DNA of 64,000 bases from Pacificoceanicola sp049341065. Its GTDB lineage: Bacteria > Pseudomonadota > Alphaproteobacteria > Rhodobacterales > Rhodobacteraceae. Position 1 is the first letter of the stretch. Every line of letters starts with the position of its first letter. The position numbers and the translations under genes are program-made. Positions 17,826-26,395 of the stretch are shown here, in pieces. The notes below the pieces were generated by a model. The model searched no databases and was not told the origin of the DNA. It saw nothing but the letters and a program-made list of their open reading frames with translations. The stretch covers positions 47,194 through 111,193 of the forward strand of contig NZ_JBMPIX010000013.1 in assembly GCF_049341065.1 (NCBI RefSeq). The letters run 5' to 3'.

Positions 17826-18758
17826 TCACGCCCCCTTCTCGAACTTCATGACCGGGATGCCGAGCTTCTTGGCCTTGTCGGCGAGGTTCTCCTGGATACC
17901 CGTGCCGGGGAACACCAGAACACCCACGGGCAGCACCTCCAGCATCGCGTCGTTGCGCTTGAAGGGCGCGGCCTTGGCGTGCTTGCTCCAGTCGGGCTTG
18001 AAGGCCACCTGCGTCACGCCGCGGGCCTCGGCCCATTTGGCGGCGATGAGCTCTGCGCCCTTCGGGCTTCCACCATGCAGAAGGACCATGTCGGGATACT
18101 TGGTCCGGACCTGATCGAGCTTGCCCCAGATCAGGCGGTGATCGTTGAAGTCGGTTCCACCGGTGAGGGCGACTTTGGGGCCTGCGGGGAGCATCACCTC
18201 GGTTTCCGCGCGGCGCTTGGCGGCCAGGAAATCGCGGCTGTCGATGAACGCCGCGGTCATGTGCTGGCGGTTCACCATCGAGCCCGTGCGGGGGCGCCAG
18301 GCCGATCCCGTGTGATGGACAAACTCGGTGGCGGCGTGATCGCGCATCATGTCCATGCAGTTGCGCCGTTCGACGAGGGTCAGGCCTTCGGCCGTCAGGC
18401 GCTCGAGTTCGGTGGATTTCACCTCCGAGCCGTCCTGCTCGCGCTGAAGGCGGCGCTGCACCTGCTCGTTCTCGTCGAGCGACCGCTCGATCCTCGCCGT
18501 GGCGCGGTGAAAGAGGTTGACCTGGCCCCAGAGCACCTCTTCGAGGTCGGGTTCCATGCGGGTATCTTCAAGGCTCGCGACGAGGGCATCGAAGATGTCG
18601 GCGACGGCGACCGCAAGGCGCTGCCCATCGGGCATCGGGCGCGGATCGGGCTCGTCAAAGGGACGGAAGCCATAAAGCTGCAGCTCATCGAGCGCATGGG
18701 CGGTCTGGGATGCGGTGTGGGCGGGTTCATACGCGTCGTCGTGTGTGTGGATCGTCAT
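17826..18758 (-). CDS. DUF2493 (SLOG-fold) protein
   Basis: 310 residues. The C-terminal 120 residues form the DUF2493 domain, a Rossmann-like SLOG fold: KVALTGGTDFNDH, MVLLHGGSPKGAE and VLVFPGTGIQ are the glycine-rich nucleotide-binding loops. The N-terminal part is helical, including a coiled stretch (IERSLDENEQVQRRLQREQ). SLOG proteins sense or process nucleotide ligands; the plasmid version has no assigned reaction. GGAGGCAAGAAACAG precedes the ATG at good spacing. Upstream lies the long nested inverted repeat at 18834-18976, in what would be its leader or promoter. Confidence 0.85.
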   Translation of the reverse strand: MTIHTHDDAYEPAHTASQTAHALDELQLYGFRPFDEPDPRPMPDGQRLAVAVADIFDALVASLEDTRMEPDLEEVLWGQVNLFHRATARIERSLDENEQVQRRLQREQDGSEVKSTELERLTAEGLTLVERRNCMDMMRDHAATEFVHHTGSAWRPRTGSMVNRQHMTAAFIDSRDFLAAKRRAETEVMLPAGPKVALTGGTDFNDHRLIWGKLDQVRTKYPDMVLLHGGSPKGAELIAAKWAEARGVTQVAFKPDWSKHAKAAPFKRNDAMLEVLPVGVLVFPGTGIQENLADKAKKLGIPVMKFEKGA

Positions 18759-18833
18759 CTGTTTCTTGCCTCCGGGCCTGTCTCATCCGCGCGACAACCC
18801 GCGCGGCCTTCATGGGCTGCGAGAGCTGTCACT

Positions 18834-18976
18834 GGGGACGCCCCCTCACCCCGCCTTCGGGGCCGGAACGCATGTGGAGGAGGGCGGCAGGCAAGCTATT
18901 TGTTTCGCGATGCAAAGCGGGGGCTCGTCCCCCGCGGCGGAAATAGCTTGCCTGCCGCCCTTGATGGGGCGTCCCC
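18834..18976. repeat. Three-tier nested inverted repeat in the 367-bp gap before the DUF2493 gene
   Basis: Outer arms GGGGACGCCCC (18834-18844) and GGGGCGTCCCC (18966-18976). Middle arms are a perfect 20-bp pair, GGGCGGCAGGCAAGCTATTT (18882-18901) and its reverse complement (18941-18960). Inner arms GCGGGGG/CCCCCGC (18917-18923, 18929-18935). A small side hairpin CCCCG-CCTT-CGGGG lies at 18849-18862. The structure would fold in either strand, as RNA leader or as cruciform. The rest of 18759-19125 holds no gene; an extra CGCGCGG/CCGCGCG pair lies nearer the DUF2493 start. Confidence 0.75.
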
Positions 18977-19125
18977 TTTGACGGCCGCCTGCCCATCTCT
19001 TGAAGGCCGCTCGGGTGTCGGGTGGATGAGATTGCCCGGGAAGAGGCAAAGCGACGATCCACAGCCAAGACAGGGATCCGTGACCCCTACCCCGCTATCC
19101 CGGACAGATCCTTGCGCGATGCAGC

Positions 19126-20157
19126 TCAGCCGAAAAGGCGTTGCCGATCCTCGGGCCCGATCTGCCCTGCCAGATGCTGACGCAGCGCTTCCTTGCGGTT
19201 CGCCCGGAGATCATCGTTGAAATCCCCGAGCAGCGGTTCCAGCACCCGCACGCGCACCCCGACCTCGGAGGCTCTGGCGCTCAACTTCTCTGCCGCGCGC
19301 TGCCCGGCCGGATCGCGATCGATGGCGATGTAAAGGCGCTTGAGCCCCTCCGGCAACAGGACCGCCCCGAGGTGACCCGAAGAGAGTGCCGCCCAGACGG
19401 GCAGACCTGGGATTGCCTCGGACAGGGACAGCATGGTCTCGATGCCTTCGCCGACGACGAGGATGTCATCCTGCGAGGTCAGCCTGACTGCATTGCCGAG
19501 GAGGTGACCCATAGCCCGACGCTGTGGATTCACTGCCGCCTTCCCCTGTCCGTCAGGCGCCAGCCAGGTGCGATGCACGCCCTGCACGGCCCCTGCCCCA
19601 TCGGTGACCGCCGCGATTATCGCAGGTCTGGGGATGCTCCGGGTCTGCCCCTCTTCCCGGTGCCAGCACTTCGGGTGGAAGCGTAAGGCGCCGTTCGCCC
19701 CGAATTGGGTGATGCCTCGGGAACGAAGGTAGGTCTCAGCAAGCGTGCCTGTGATCGGGTTCGAGGCAGCAAACAAGCGCGCCGCCGCCGCAGGAGTGCC
19801 ACCGGGCACCTTGGCATTCCTAGGCTCTTGCCTATCCGGGACGACCGGCTGCGGACGGCCAAGATGCGCTCGGGCCTCGGCGAGAAGGTCGGGGAAGCGC
19901 GTGATCCCCGTCCGGGCGCGGATGATGTCCAGGAGATCGCCATGCTCGCCTGTGGCCCCATCCGTAAACTTGCCCGCTGCCCCCGGCCCCGACGCGGGCC
20001 CGGTCAGCCGCACGAAGAGCGAGCGGCCAGGATTGTTTTGCAGGTCACCCACGATCCAGTAGGATCCTTCCCGCCGTCCGGCGGGAAGGTAGGCACGACA
20101 GACGCCTTCGGCATTTTCTGCCAGATCGCGCACGAGGTCTTCGGTCTCGGAATACAT
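19126..20157 (-). CDS. Toprim-domain protein (DUF7146 type, primase-like)
   Basis: 343 residues. The C-terminal half has the Toprim signature: VVGEGIETMLSL (Glu of motif 1) and YIAIDRDPAGQRAAEKL (the DxD metal site). The N-terminal half includes a segment typical of plasmid primase-like proteins (FHPKCWHRE, PAIIAAVTDGAG). No helicase domain is attached. It starts 3 bp after the stop of the large strawberry-notch gene, so the pair is one transcription unit. Such pairs are standard in alphaproteobacterial mobile elements; a role in processing incoming or replicating DNA is likely but untested. Confidence 0.87.
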   Translation of the reverse strand: MYSETEDLVRDLAENAEGVCRAYLPAGRREGSYWIVGDLQNNPGRSLFVRLTGPASGPGAAGKFTDGATGEHGDLLDIIRARTGITRFPDLLAEARAHLGRPQPVVPDRQEPRNAKVPGGTPAAAARLFAASNPITGTLAETYLRSRGITQFGANGALRFHPKCWHREEGQTRSIPRPAIIAAVTDGAGAVQGVHRTWLAPDGQGKAAVNPQRRAMGHLLGNAVRLTSQDDILVVGEGIETMLSLSEAIPGLPVWAALSSGHLGAVLLPEGLKRLYIAIDRDPAGQRAAEKLSARASEVGVRVRVLEPLLGDFNDDLRANRKEALRQHLAGQIGPEDRQRLFG

Positions 20158-20160
20158 GGG

Positions 20161-23100
20161 TCAACAACCTCCGCGATCATGTAGCCTTGCGACAGAACAA
20201 CGTGCAAGCAGACGATCCAGTATCGCGACGCCATCGGCGTCGGTCGGGCAAAACAGCCGAAGCTTCCAACTAATAATCTCCGAGAAGAAGCCATCGGCCT
20301 TGAGCCGATCCTTGGCTGCCTCCGAGAAGCCCGACAGTTCGATCCGGTTCGCGCCCATGACGCGCGAGCGGTGCAATTCCATCCCTTCGGACAGGCACAC
20401 CACGGTCTTGCCCTCCAGAACGAGGGCATGGACCTGCGCGGCCGAGAGCTTGGGCGCATCGGCGGCCAGCGTGGTCGCGACCCAGGCAGGCGAGACGCGG
20501 CGGCCGATGATGCGCTGCCCGTCATCGGTCTGCAGGCGGTAGACGCGGGTTTCATCCTGGGGAAGCTGCTTCCAGATCGGCAGCAGCAGACCTGACACGA
20601 TGTGCAGCGTGGAGTCCGAAAACTCCGGCACCTCGGCCAGTTCCGCAGTCCACGCCGCAGTGAAGGCCGCGCGGTCCGCCTCGAGCCAGTGGGTATCCTC
20701 CATGATCCTCGCCGGGACCGTGCTGGCATCAAGCGGGCGGATCAGGCGTAGGCGCGGCTCGATGGTCCCATCGTCCAGCATGTGACTGGTGGCGGGAACC
20801 TGCACGGCAGCCCGGCCCGAGCGGCTGTTGACCAGAAGCCGCGCCTGCGAGTCATCCAGCCAGTCGAGCGCATCGGCCAGCGAGGTCGGCGTGTTGCGGC
20901 GCTTTTCCGCGATGGTCAGCAGCTGGGTTTCCGCGCCGGAGCCGGGATGGGTGTAGATGACCTGTGCGTCGGTCACCCGGAAGCTCTCAGCACGGAGTGT
21001 CTCGAGCCCGAGATCATAGACCCCGGCGGCGATGGCGCCCTCAATTCGCTGATCGAGCAGCTCCTCGAAACCCGCGAACAACACGGCCTGCATGTCGATC
21101 GTCAGCGCCAGCAGGCGATTGAGGAAGGTCGTGATCGGCGGCAGGTCATCCTTCAGCCCGTTATCATCGGTCAGGCTGAGCCCGGTCGCATCCTCGAAAG
21201 CCCCGAGCGAACATCCGGCCAGATCGCCGCGATAGATGCGGCGGTAAAGCTGGCGCAGGGCGTCGCGGGCGTAGGGCGACTCGAGGTTGTCTTCGGGCCG
21301 GAACAACCCCTGCCCGCCGGTCTGGCGCTGGCCGCGCGTTATAGCGCCAAGCGTGTCGAGACGTCGCGCAATGGTCGACAGGAACCGCTTCTCCGCTTTG
21401 ACATCGGTGGCCACCGGCCGGAACAGCGGCGGCTGCGCCTGGTTGGTCCGGTTGGTGCGTCCGAGGCCCTGAATCGCCGCGTCTGCCTTCCAGCCGGGTT
21501 CCAAGAGGTAGTGGACCCGCAGGCGCTGGTTCTTCGCCCCGAGATCGGCGTGATAGCTGCGCCCGGTGCCGCCGGCATCCGAGAAGATCAGGATACGCTT
21601 TTCGTCATCCATGAAGGCTTGGGTTTCCGCGAGGTTCGCGGCTCCAGCCCGGTTCTCCACCACGAGCCGTGCCGAATGCCCTCCGCCCTTCCGCACGATG
21701 CGCCGCGAGCGCCCTGTGACTTCGGCCACGAGATCGGTGCCGAAGCGCTGGACGATCTGGTCGAGTGCACCCGGCACGGGCGGAAGCGAAGCCAGTTTCT
21801 CGATCAGCGCGCCACGACGCCGGACGGCTTCGCGGCACTCCACCGGTTGGCCGTCGCGCATGACGGGGCGCGACGAGAGGTTGCCCTCGCTGTCGGTGAA
21901 AGGCTCGTAGAGCTGCACCGGGAAGGAATGGGCGAGGTAGTCCAGAACATATTCCCTGGGTGTGATGTCACAACGGATATCATTCCATTCGTCGGTTGGG
22001 ATCTCCGACAGGCGGCGTTCCATCAGCGCCTCACCCGTCGAGACGATCTGGATGACTGCCGCGTGACCCGCAGCCAGATCTGTATCGATGGATGCTATTA
22101 GCGTGGGGGTCTTCATCGAGGTGAGCAAATGGCCGAAGAATCGCTGCTTGGCGGACTCGAAGGCGGACCGCGCGGCGGATTTCGCCTGACGGTTCAACGT
22201 GCCGCTCTCGCCAGAAATGTTCGCCGCATCCAACGCCGCGGTCAGGTTGTTGTGAATGATGGCGAAGGCCCCGGCATAGGCATCGTAAATGCCGCGCTGC
22301 TCGGGGCTGAGCGCATGTTCGAGCATCTCGTATTCGACACCGTCATAGGACAGCGACCGCGCCGTGTAGAGACCGAGCGCCCGGAGGTCGCGGGCAAGAA
22401 CCTCCATCGCCGCGACACCGCCAGCCTCAATGGCTTCCACAAATTCCGACCGGGTCTGAAAGGGGAAATCCTCCCCGCCCCAGAGCCCGAGACGCTGCGC
22501 GTAGGCGAGGTTGTGGACCGTCGTCGCGCCTGTGGCCGAGACATAGACCACGCGGGCATTCGGAAGTTTGTGTTGAAGGCGCAGACCCGCCCTGCCCTGC
22601 TGCGAGGCCATGGTATCGCCGCGCTCGCCTTTGCCGCCGGCGGCATTGGCCATGGCATGGCTTTCGTCGAAGAGGATCACCCCGTCGAAATCTGCCCCGA
22701 GCCAGTCGACGATCTGGTCGACACGGGATTTCTTCCCGCCTCGTTCTTCCGAACGCAGCGTCGCATAGGTGGTGAAGAGAATGCCCTCGGTAAGCGGGAT
22801 GTCGCGGCCTTGGGCAAAGCGCGAGAGCGGCGTGACCAGCAGGCGCTCCTGCCCGAGCGCCGACCAGTCGCGCTGCGCATCTTCCAGCAGCTTGTCGCTC
22901 TTTGAGATCCACAGCGCCTTGCGTCTTCCTCGGGCCCAGTTGTCGAGCAGGATCCCGGCCGACTGGCGGCCCTTGCCCGCCCCGGTGCCATCGCCGAGGA
23001 AGAAACCCCGGCGGAAGCGGACGGCGTCAGCGGCATCCTCCGGTGCTGCGGATACCACGTCTCCGGTCTCATCGACGGTCCAAGACCCCGCGAGATGCGC

Positions 23101-24537
23101 GCCATGCGCCTCCCCCGCGTAGATGACGGTCTCGAGCTGCGCGTCCGACAGGAGCCCTTCGCGCAGGACGGCGGCAGGCAGCTTGGGGCGATAGCTGGGT
23201 TTCGGCGGTGCGACAGAGGCCATGGCCGCCGATTGCACAAGCTTGGTCGGGTGTTGGGCCGCGCCGGGGATCTCGATCGCCTGCAGTCGGAAGGTCTCGT
23301 AGATCGCGTCGGACAGTCGTGCGGCATCTGCGTCCCCGGCGGCGTCGCGGAGAGCGTAGTCCAGTTCCTCAGCCTCAATCGGCGTTTCGGGTTTCGCCGG
23401 TTGAGCTGCCGAGGTCGCGCGCAATCGGTTGACGGGTTTGCGTGTGGTGAGGGCGGGGTTTCCCGGGAAGAGAGAAGAATGGCCCTGCCCCATTGCAGCT
23501 GCCTGATCCAGCTCTAAGCGCAGCGGGACCTCTGCGGTGATCCGGGACAGAAGATGTGCGACGTCAGGTGACATGGGTTGGCGCAGGTCAGCGGTGATGC
23601 CGCCCGGCTCGCCGCCGCGGCATTTGTCAAAAACAGTAATCCGCGTCTCGAAGCTGGTGCCGTGCTTGGCGAAAGCTGCGCCAGACACGACGCCGGTGAA
23701 AACGAGATGGGCCGTCTCGGTCAGACGGCCGAAGGTCTCGGCCCAGGCAGGCGCATCCGGCGCGAAACCGGCCCCTGTGATGGCGACGAGCCGCCCGCCG
23801 GGGGCCAGGCGCGCGAGCGACGAGCGCAGATGCCGGGCCGTCGCCTCGGTCGACCGACCATCGACATTGGCTTGGGCCGAGAAGGGCGGGTTCATTAGGA
23901 TGACGCTCGGGCTTGAGGAGGCGTCGAGATGATCATCGATCTGCGCGGCATCGAACCGGGTGACCGGTCGGCCCGGGAAAAGCAGCCGAAGGAGATCGAC
24001 GCGGGTTTCGGCCAGCTCGTTCAGCGAAAGATTGCCGCCGGCGATCTCGGCGAGGATCGCCAGAAGCCCGGTCCCGGCAGACGGCTCTAGGACAAGATCA
24101 CGGGGCGTGATCTGTGCTGCCGCCACAGCCGCGAGCCCCATGGGCAGCGGCGTCGAGAATTGCTGAAAGCGCTCCATCTCTTCCGACCGCCGGGTGTGCG
24201 TGGGCAAGAGGCCTGCCACCTTGGCGAGGATCGGCAAGAGCGCCGCAGGCGAGCCGGCACGGGCAAGCAGCGCCCGACCGAACTTTCGCAGAAAGAGGAT
24301 CAGCGCCACCTCACCCGCCTCATAGGCGAGCTTCCAGTCCCAAGCACCGGTCGCATCGGAACCGCCAAAAGCATGTTCCATCTCGCGGCGCAGGCGCAGC
24401 GCGTCGATCTGAAGCCCTTGCGCCAGATCGGGCTGCAGCGCTTGAGCAACAGCAACGATCGCAGGGGCAGGATTTGCTGCCAACGGAACAACGGGCGCAG
24501 GCAAGGACGCCTGCGCAACAGGGGCAAGATGGGTCAT
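20161..24537 (-). CDS. Strawberry-notch-like helicase fused to an N-terminal methyltransferase
   Basis: 1458 residues. The first 350 residues are a methyltransferase-like domain: EPSAGTG (151-157) and NPPF (216-219). From about 450 follows an SF2 helicase of the strawberry-notch type: GDGTGAGKG (515-523), motif II DESH (624-627) in LFDESHAMANAAGGKG, and a C-terminal lobe ending in the GLGRTNRTNQ motif VI. This domain order is normal for the family on alphaproteobacterial plasmids. GGAG lies eight bases before the ATG, and a hairpin leader (24563-24606) precedes that. It heads an operon with the Toprim gene. Probably protects or remodels the element's DNA on entry; this is inference. Confidence 0.9.
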   Translation of the reverse strand: MTHLAPVAQASLPAPVVPLAANPAPAIVAVAQALQPDLAQGLQIDALRLRREMEHAFGGSDATGAWDWKLAYEAGEVALILFLRKFGRALLARAGSPAALLPILAKVAGLLPTHTRRSEEMERFQQFSTPLPMGLAAVAAAQITPRDLVLEPSAGTGLLAILAEIAGGNLSLNELAETRVDLLRLLFPGRPVTRFDAAQIDDHLDASSSPSVILMNPPFSAQANVDGRSTEATARHLRSSLARLAPGGRLVAITGAGFAPDAPAWAETFGRLTETAHLVFTGVVSGAAFAKHGTSFETRITVFDKCRGGEPGGITADLRQPMSPDVAHLLSRITAEVPLRLELDQAAAMGQGHSSLFPGNPALTTRKPVNRLRATSAAQPAKPETPIEAEELDYALRDAAGDADAARLSDAIYETFRLQAIEIPGAAQHPTKLVQSAAMASVAPPKPSYRPKLPAAVLREGLLSDAQLETVIYAGEAHGAHLAGSWTVDETGDVVSAAPEDAADAVRFRRGFFLGDGTGAGKGRQSAGILLDNWARGRRKALWISKSDKLLEDAQRDWSALGQERLLVTPLSRFAQGRDIPLTEGILFTTYATLRSEERGGKKSRVDQIVDWLGADFDGVILFDESHAMANAAGGKGERGDTMASQQGRAGLRLQHKLPNARVVYVSATGATTVHNLAYAQRLGLWGGEDFPFQTRSEFVEAIEAGGVAAMEVLARDLRALGLYTARSLSYDGVEYEMLEHALSPEQRGIYDAYAGAFAIIHNNLTAALDAANISGESGTLNRQAKSAARSAFESAKQRFFGHLLTSMKTPTLIASIDTDLAAGHAAVIQIVSTGEALMERRLSEIPTDEWNDIRCDITPREYVLDYLAHSFPVQLYEPFTDSEGNLSSRPVMRDGQPVECREAVRRRGALIEKLASLPPVPGALDQIVQRFGTDLVAEVTGRSRRIVRKGGGHSARLVVENRAGAANLAETQAFMDDEKRILIFSDAGGTGRSYHADLGAKNQRLRVHYLLEPGWKADAAIQGLGRTNRTNQAQPPLFRPVATDVKAEKRFLSTIARRLDTLGAITRGQRQTGGQGLFRPEDNLESPYARDALRQLYRRIYRGDLAGCSLGAFEDATGLSLTDDNGLKDDLPPITTFLNRLLALTIDMQAVLFAGFEELLDQRIEGAIAAGVYDLGLETLRAESFRVTDAQVIYTHPGSGAETQLLTIAEKRRNTPTSLADALDWLDDSQARLLVNSRSGRAAVQVPATSHMLDDGTIEPRLRLIRPLDASTVPARIMEDTHWLEADRAAFTAAWTAELAEVPEFSDSTLHIVSGLLLPIWKQLPQDETRVYRLQTDDGQRIIGRRVSPAWVATTLAADAPKLSAAQVHALVLEGKTVVCLSEGMELHRSRVMGANRIELSGFSEAAKDRLKADGFFSEIISWKLRLFCPTDADGVAILDRLLARCSVARLHDRGGC

Positions 24538-24562
24538 CGGGAAACTCCGGAATGAAGGACAG

Positions 24563-24606
24563 GATCAGGCCCGGACACCCTCTCTCGGGCAGCCTCGGAC
24601 CTGATC
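24563..24606 (-). ncRNA. Hairpin leader 1 (before the strawberry-notch gene), radC-motif-like
   Basis: On the minus strand the 5' leader folds by GATCAGG (from 24606) pairing with CCTGATC (to 24563), enclosing a loop with CCCGAGAGAGGG. It ends 25 bases before the start codon. The same design recurs at 28636, 29235 and 31114. Rfam's radC RNA motif is described from presumed 5' leaders of radC and other DNA-related genes in such bacteria; I match by position and design, not by consensus. Confidence 0.55.
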
Positions 24607-24664
24607 TTTCCCGGCCCCTCTCTCCCTCTCGCACCAAGGCGTTCCCGACGCTTGGCTTGATTAT

Positions 24665-24679
24665 GTTCTTGTTATGTTC
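24665..24679 (+). promoter_or_regulatory. LexA box (alphaproteobacterial type)
   Basis: GTTC (24665-24668), seven bases, GTTC (24676-24679): the direct-repeat LexA operator of alphaproteobacteria. It lies 35 bp before the ATG of the small gene at 24714, within the 176-bp region shared with the divergent strawberry-notch gene, so either or both could be SOS-induced. An AGAAC/GTTCT inverted pair and TGGCTTG/CAAGCCA arms surround it. Confidence 0.65.
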
Positions 24680-24713
24680 TATTTTAGAACCAAGCCAGAA
24701 AGGGGGTTCCACC

Positions 24714-25010
24714 ATGGAAAGCAACAAGCACGCCCTGCCCGCAACGCCCAAGCAGATCGCCTATGCGCGGTCGCTCGCCCTGCGTAACCGGACGCTCCTG
24801 CCCTGGGAGGTTCAGCAAGACCGGCGATCTTTGAGCGCTTGGATCGAGGCTCAGGCCCGGCTGAAGCCGGTATCGGACATGGACCGGCTGCCCACCTCCA
24901 GGCAGGTGGCCTTCGCTGAGAAGCTCGCCCGGATCAAACGGCGCGCCGTTCCGGACGAATGCTTCCGCGACAAGGGACTCATGTCGAAGTGGATCGACGG
25001 GAACAAGTGA
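24714..25010 (+). CDS. Small two-repeat protein, possibly SOS-regulated
   Basis: 98 residues made of two copies of one unit: ATPKQIAYARSLALRN ... LSAWIEAQ and PTSRQVAFAEKLARIK ... LMSKWIDGN. The unit (TPxQxAYAxxLA) is the kind of short basic helical repeat found at the C-terminus of some plasmid topoisomerases and DnaB-like proteins, so DNA binding is likely. AGGGGG lies before the ATG, and a LexA box lies 35 bp upstream. It is divergent from the strawberry-notch operon. The longer frame from 24114 is antisense shadow. Function unknown. Confidence 0.8.
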   Translation: MESNKHALPATPKQIAYARSLALRNRTLLPWEVQQDRRSLSAWIEAQARLKPVSDMDRLPTSRQVAFAEKLARIKRRAVPDECFRDKGLMSKWIDGNK

Positions 25011-25016
25011 CGGTTG

Positions 25017-25193
25017 TCAGCTGGTGGATGGCTTGTCGGCGCAAGAATCCACCAGAGTTTCCCTCCGCCTACGAAACGCTGCTCGTAGTGTGTCGGTCCG
25101 TGGGGGCGGACAGTCCAACGCCTCAAAGAACGGCTGATGGTCACATGGCTGCAAGTTCGTGACGTCCGCGCTGTTGTCGTTTGCCTGTTTCAT
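25017..25193 (-). CDS. Possible small hypothetical protein
   Basis: 58 residues from the ATG at 25193 (MKQANDNSAD), polar, ending in a basic RRRRETLVD segment. The ribosome site is poor (GAAGAA). It fills part of the 220-bp gap between the two-repeat gene and the RES toxin gene, convergent to the former and in line with the latter's operon. It may be only an open frame; nothing else is visible in this gap. Confidence 0.3.
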   Translation of the reverse strand: MKQANDNSADVTNLQPCDHQPFFEALDCPPPRTDTLRAAFRRRRETLVDSCADKPSTS

Positions 25194-25230
25194 TTCTTCG
25201 GAACCCCAAAGGCGCATGCGCTGTAACTTG

Positions 25231-25932
25231 TCAGCCGACAGCCGCAATCGAGTAGTGCGGTGTCCCATCCCACACAAGATCCCAAGACGCGCCGGGCCGG
25301 ACGTTCTGAATTGCGTGGGGCTCGAAGCAGACCAAGCAATTCCCGCCCGGTGCAGGAGCCCGGACCGAAGGGTAAATCAGGCCCTTGGATCCGCCCCGAC
25401 GCAGATGCTGTGCCAGGCTTTGGCCCTCGGGATACCCGACAGCCGGATCCGGATGCAGCGCCGGATGACCTGCCTCATCGGTCATGTCGTCGAAGACGCC
25501 GATGAAGTCGGCCAGCAATTCCACATAGCGGGCGCTATCGTGGAAGCTGCCGGTAAAGCCGAGTTCGCGTGTGCGGTGCCAAGCCACTTCGCTGACAGAA
25601 ACCATCACATCCCATGCGCAGTACCACGCGCCGCGCTCCTCGGCGTTGAAGCGGTTTCCGCCGGCGCGGGTGTAAGTGAAGGCTGCGTTGACGTGACTGT
25701 CCCCATAGATGCGCAGATCGCGGCTGCGGCGTTGCCAAGCGAGTTCGCGCGGGTCCAGATGCGGGTTGCGCCCGCGTTCGGCCTGTAGACGTCCACTGGT
25801 CAGGCCCTCGATCTCTGCCAAGATCTCCATCTCGTCATCGGTATCGACGAGACCGCGCAGCGATGGTGGCTTGTGGTAGGTGGCGGGCAGGAGACGAACG
25901 AGACCGCGATCGGAAATCTCGGTCTGCTTCAT
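25231..25932 (-). CDS. RES-domain toxin (NAD+-degrading type)
   Basis: 233 residues. The RES domain is recognised by the Arg of GLVRLLPATYHKPPS near the N-terminus, the RGAWYCAWD block around residue 98, the GSFHDSARYVE segment, and the C-terminal GLIYPSVRAPG-type Ser motif (IYPSVRAP). RES toxins break down NAD+ and arrest the cell. Paired with the Xre-type antitoxin gene, whose stop it overlaps by 4 bp (ATGA). The antitoxin is upstream, as usual for this family. Confidence 0.88.
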   Translation of the reverse strand: MKQTEISDRGLVRLLPATYHKPPSLRGLVDTDDEMEILAEIEGLTSGRLQAERGRNPHLDPRELAWQRRSRDLRIYGDSHVNAAFTYTRAGGNRFNAEERGAWYCAWDVMVSVSEVAWHRTRELGFTGSFHDSARYVELLADFIGVFDDMTDEAGHPALHPDPAVGYPEGQSLAQHLRRGGSKGLIYPSVRAPAPGGNCLVCFEPHAIQNVRPGASWDLVWDGTPHYSIAAVG

Positions 25933-26318
25933 GCCCCACCACGCAACGCATCAAGATAGGTCCGAACCGCGAGGATCTGCGGCAAACCCCCGTCGATGGC
26001 GGTGTCAACTGGCCGACTTCCACCAAAGAGCGGCCCCTTGTTCGGTCGGGTGAACCAGCTTTTTGCCAGAGGCTCCGAGAAGTAGAGTTCGAGCGACTTG
26101 AAGATGCCAATTACAGCGCTGAGCCGCAGCAGTTGGTCCTTGGTCAGTTCCCCCGCAAAGTCAGGCTTCTTGGCGCGCTTCCACGTGCTCTCTGACATGT
26201 CGGCAAGGCCAGCCGCCTCCTTGAGGCTGAGACCCCAAGCATCAGCCACGCGCGCATAGGCCTTCAGCGCGACGGCGTTGATCTGTGCGGGTTCCCGGAT
26301 CTTCTCTGCAACGTACAT
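25929..26318 (-). CDS. Xre/MbcA/ParS-type antitoxin of the RES toxin
   Basis: 129 residues. An Xre-like helix-turn-helix (GLSLKEAAGLADMSESTWKRAKK) is followed by the ParS/MbcA toxin-binding C-terminal domain (LYFSEPLAKSWFTRPNKGPLF). The ATG at 26318 is chosen because GGAGG lies six bases upstream; two earlier ATGs lack a site. It neutralises the RES toxin by covering its active site and represses its own operon. A perfect 14-bp palindrome sits 25 bp upstream of the start. Confidence 0.88.
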   Translation of the reverse strand: MYVAEKIREPAQINAVALKAYARVADAWGLSLKEAAGLADMSESTWKRAKKPDFAGELTKDQLLRLSAVIGIFKSLELYFSEPLAKSWFTRPNKGPLFGGSRPVDTAIDGGLPQILAVRTYLDALRGGA

Positions 26319-26342
26319 GGCGTCCTCCATTGGCTTCAATAT

Positions 26343-26356
26343 AGTCCATATGGACT
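26343..26356 (-). promoter_or_regulatory. Palindromic operator of the RES/Xre operon
   Basis: AGTCCATATGGACT, a perfect 14-bp palindrome, 25 bp upstream of the antitoxin start codon. The placement fits autorepression by the Xre-type antitoxin. No second copy was noticed in the region. Confidence 0.6.
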
Positions 26357-26395
26357 TACTGTAAAGATCAAATGAACCTTACGCTTTGATCTCTG

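Noticed and set aside
17721..19220. Plus-strand open frame of 499 codons
   Set aside because: It is antisense to the DUF2493 gene and runs through the nested repeat; composition (runs of Arg, Gly, His) is that of a high-GC shadow, and it has no domain.
20782..22101. Plus-strand open frame of 439 codons
   Set aside because: Antisense to the strawberry-notch helicase, whose motifs are intact on the minus strand.
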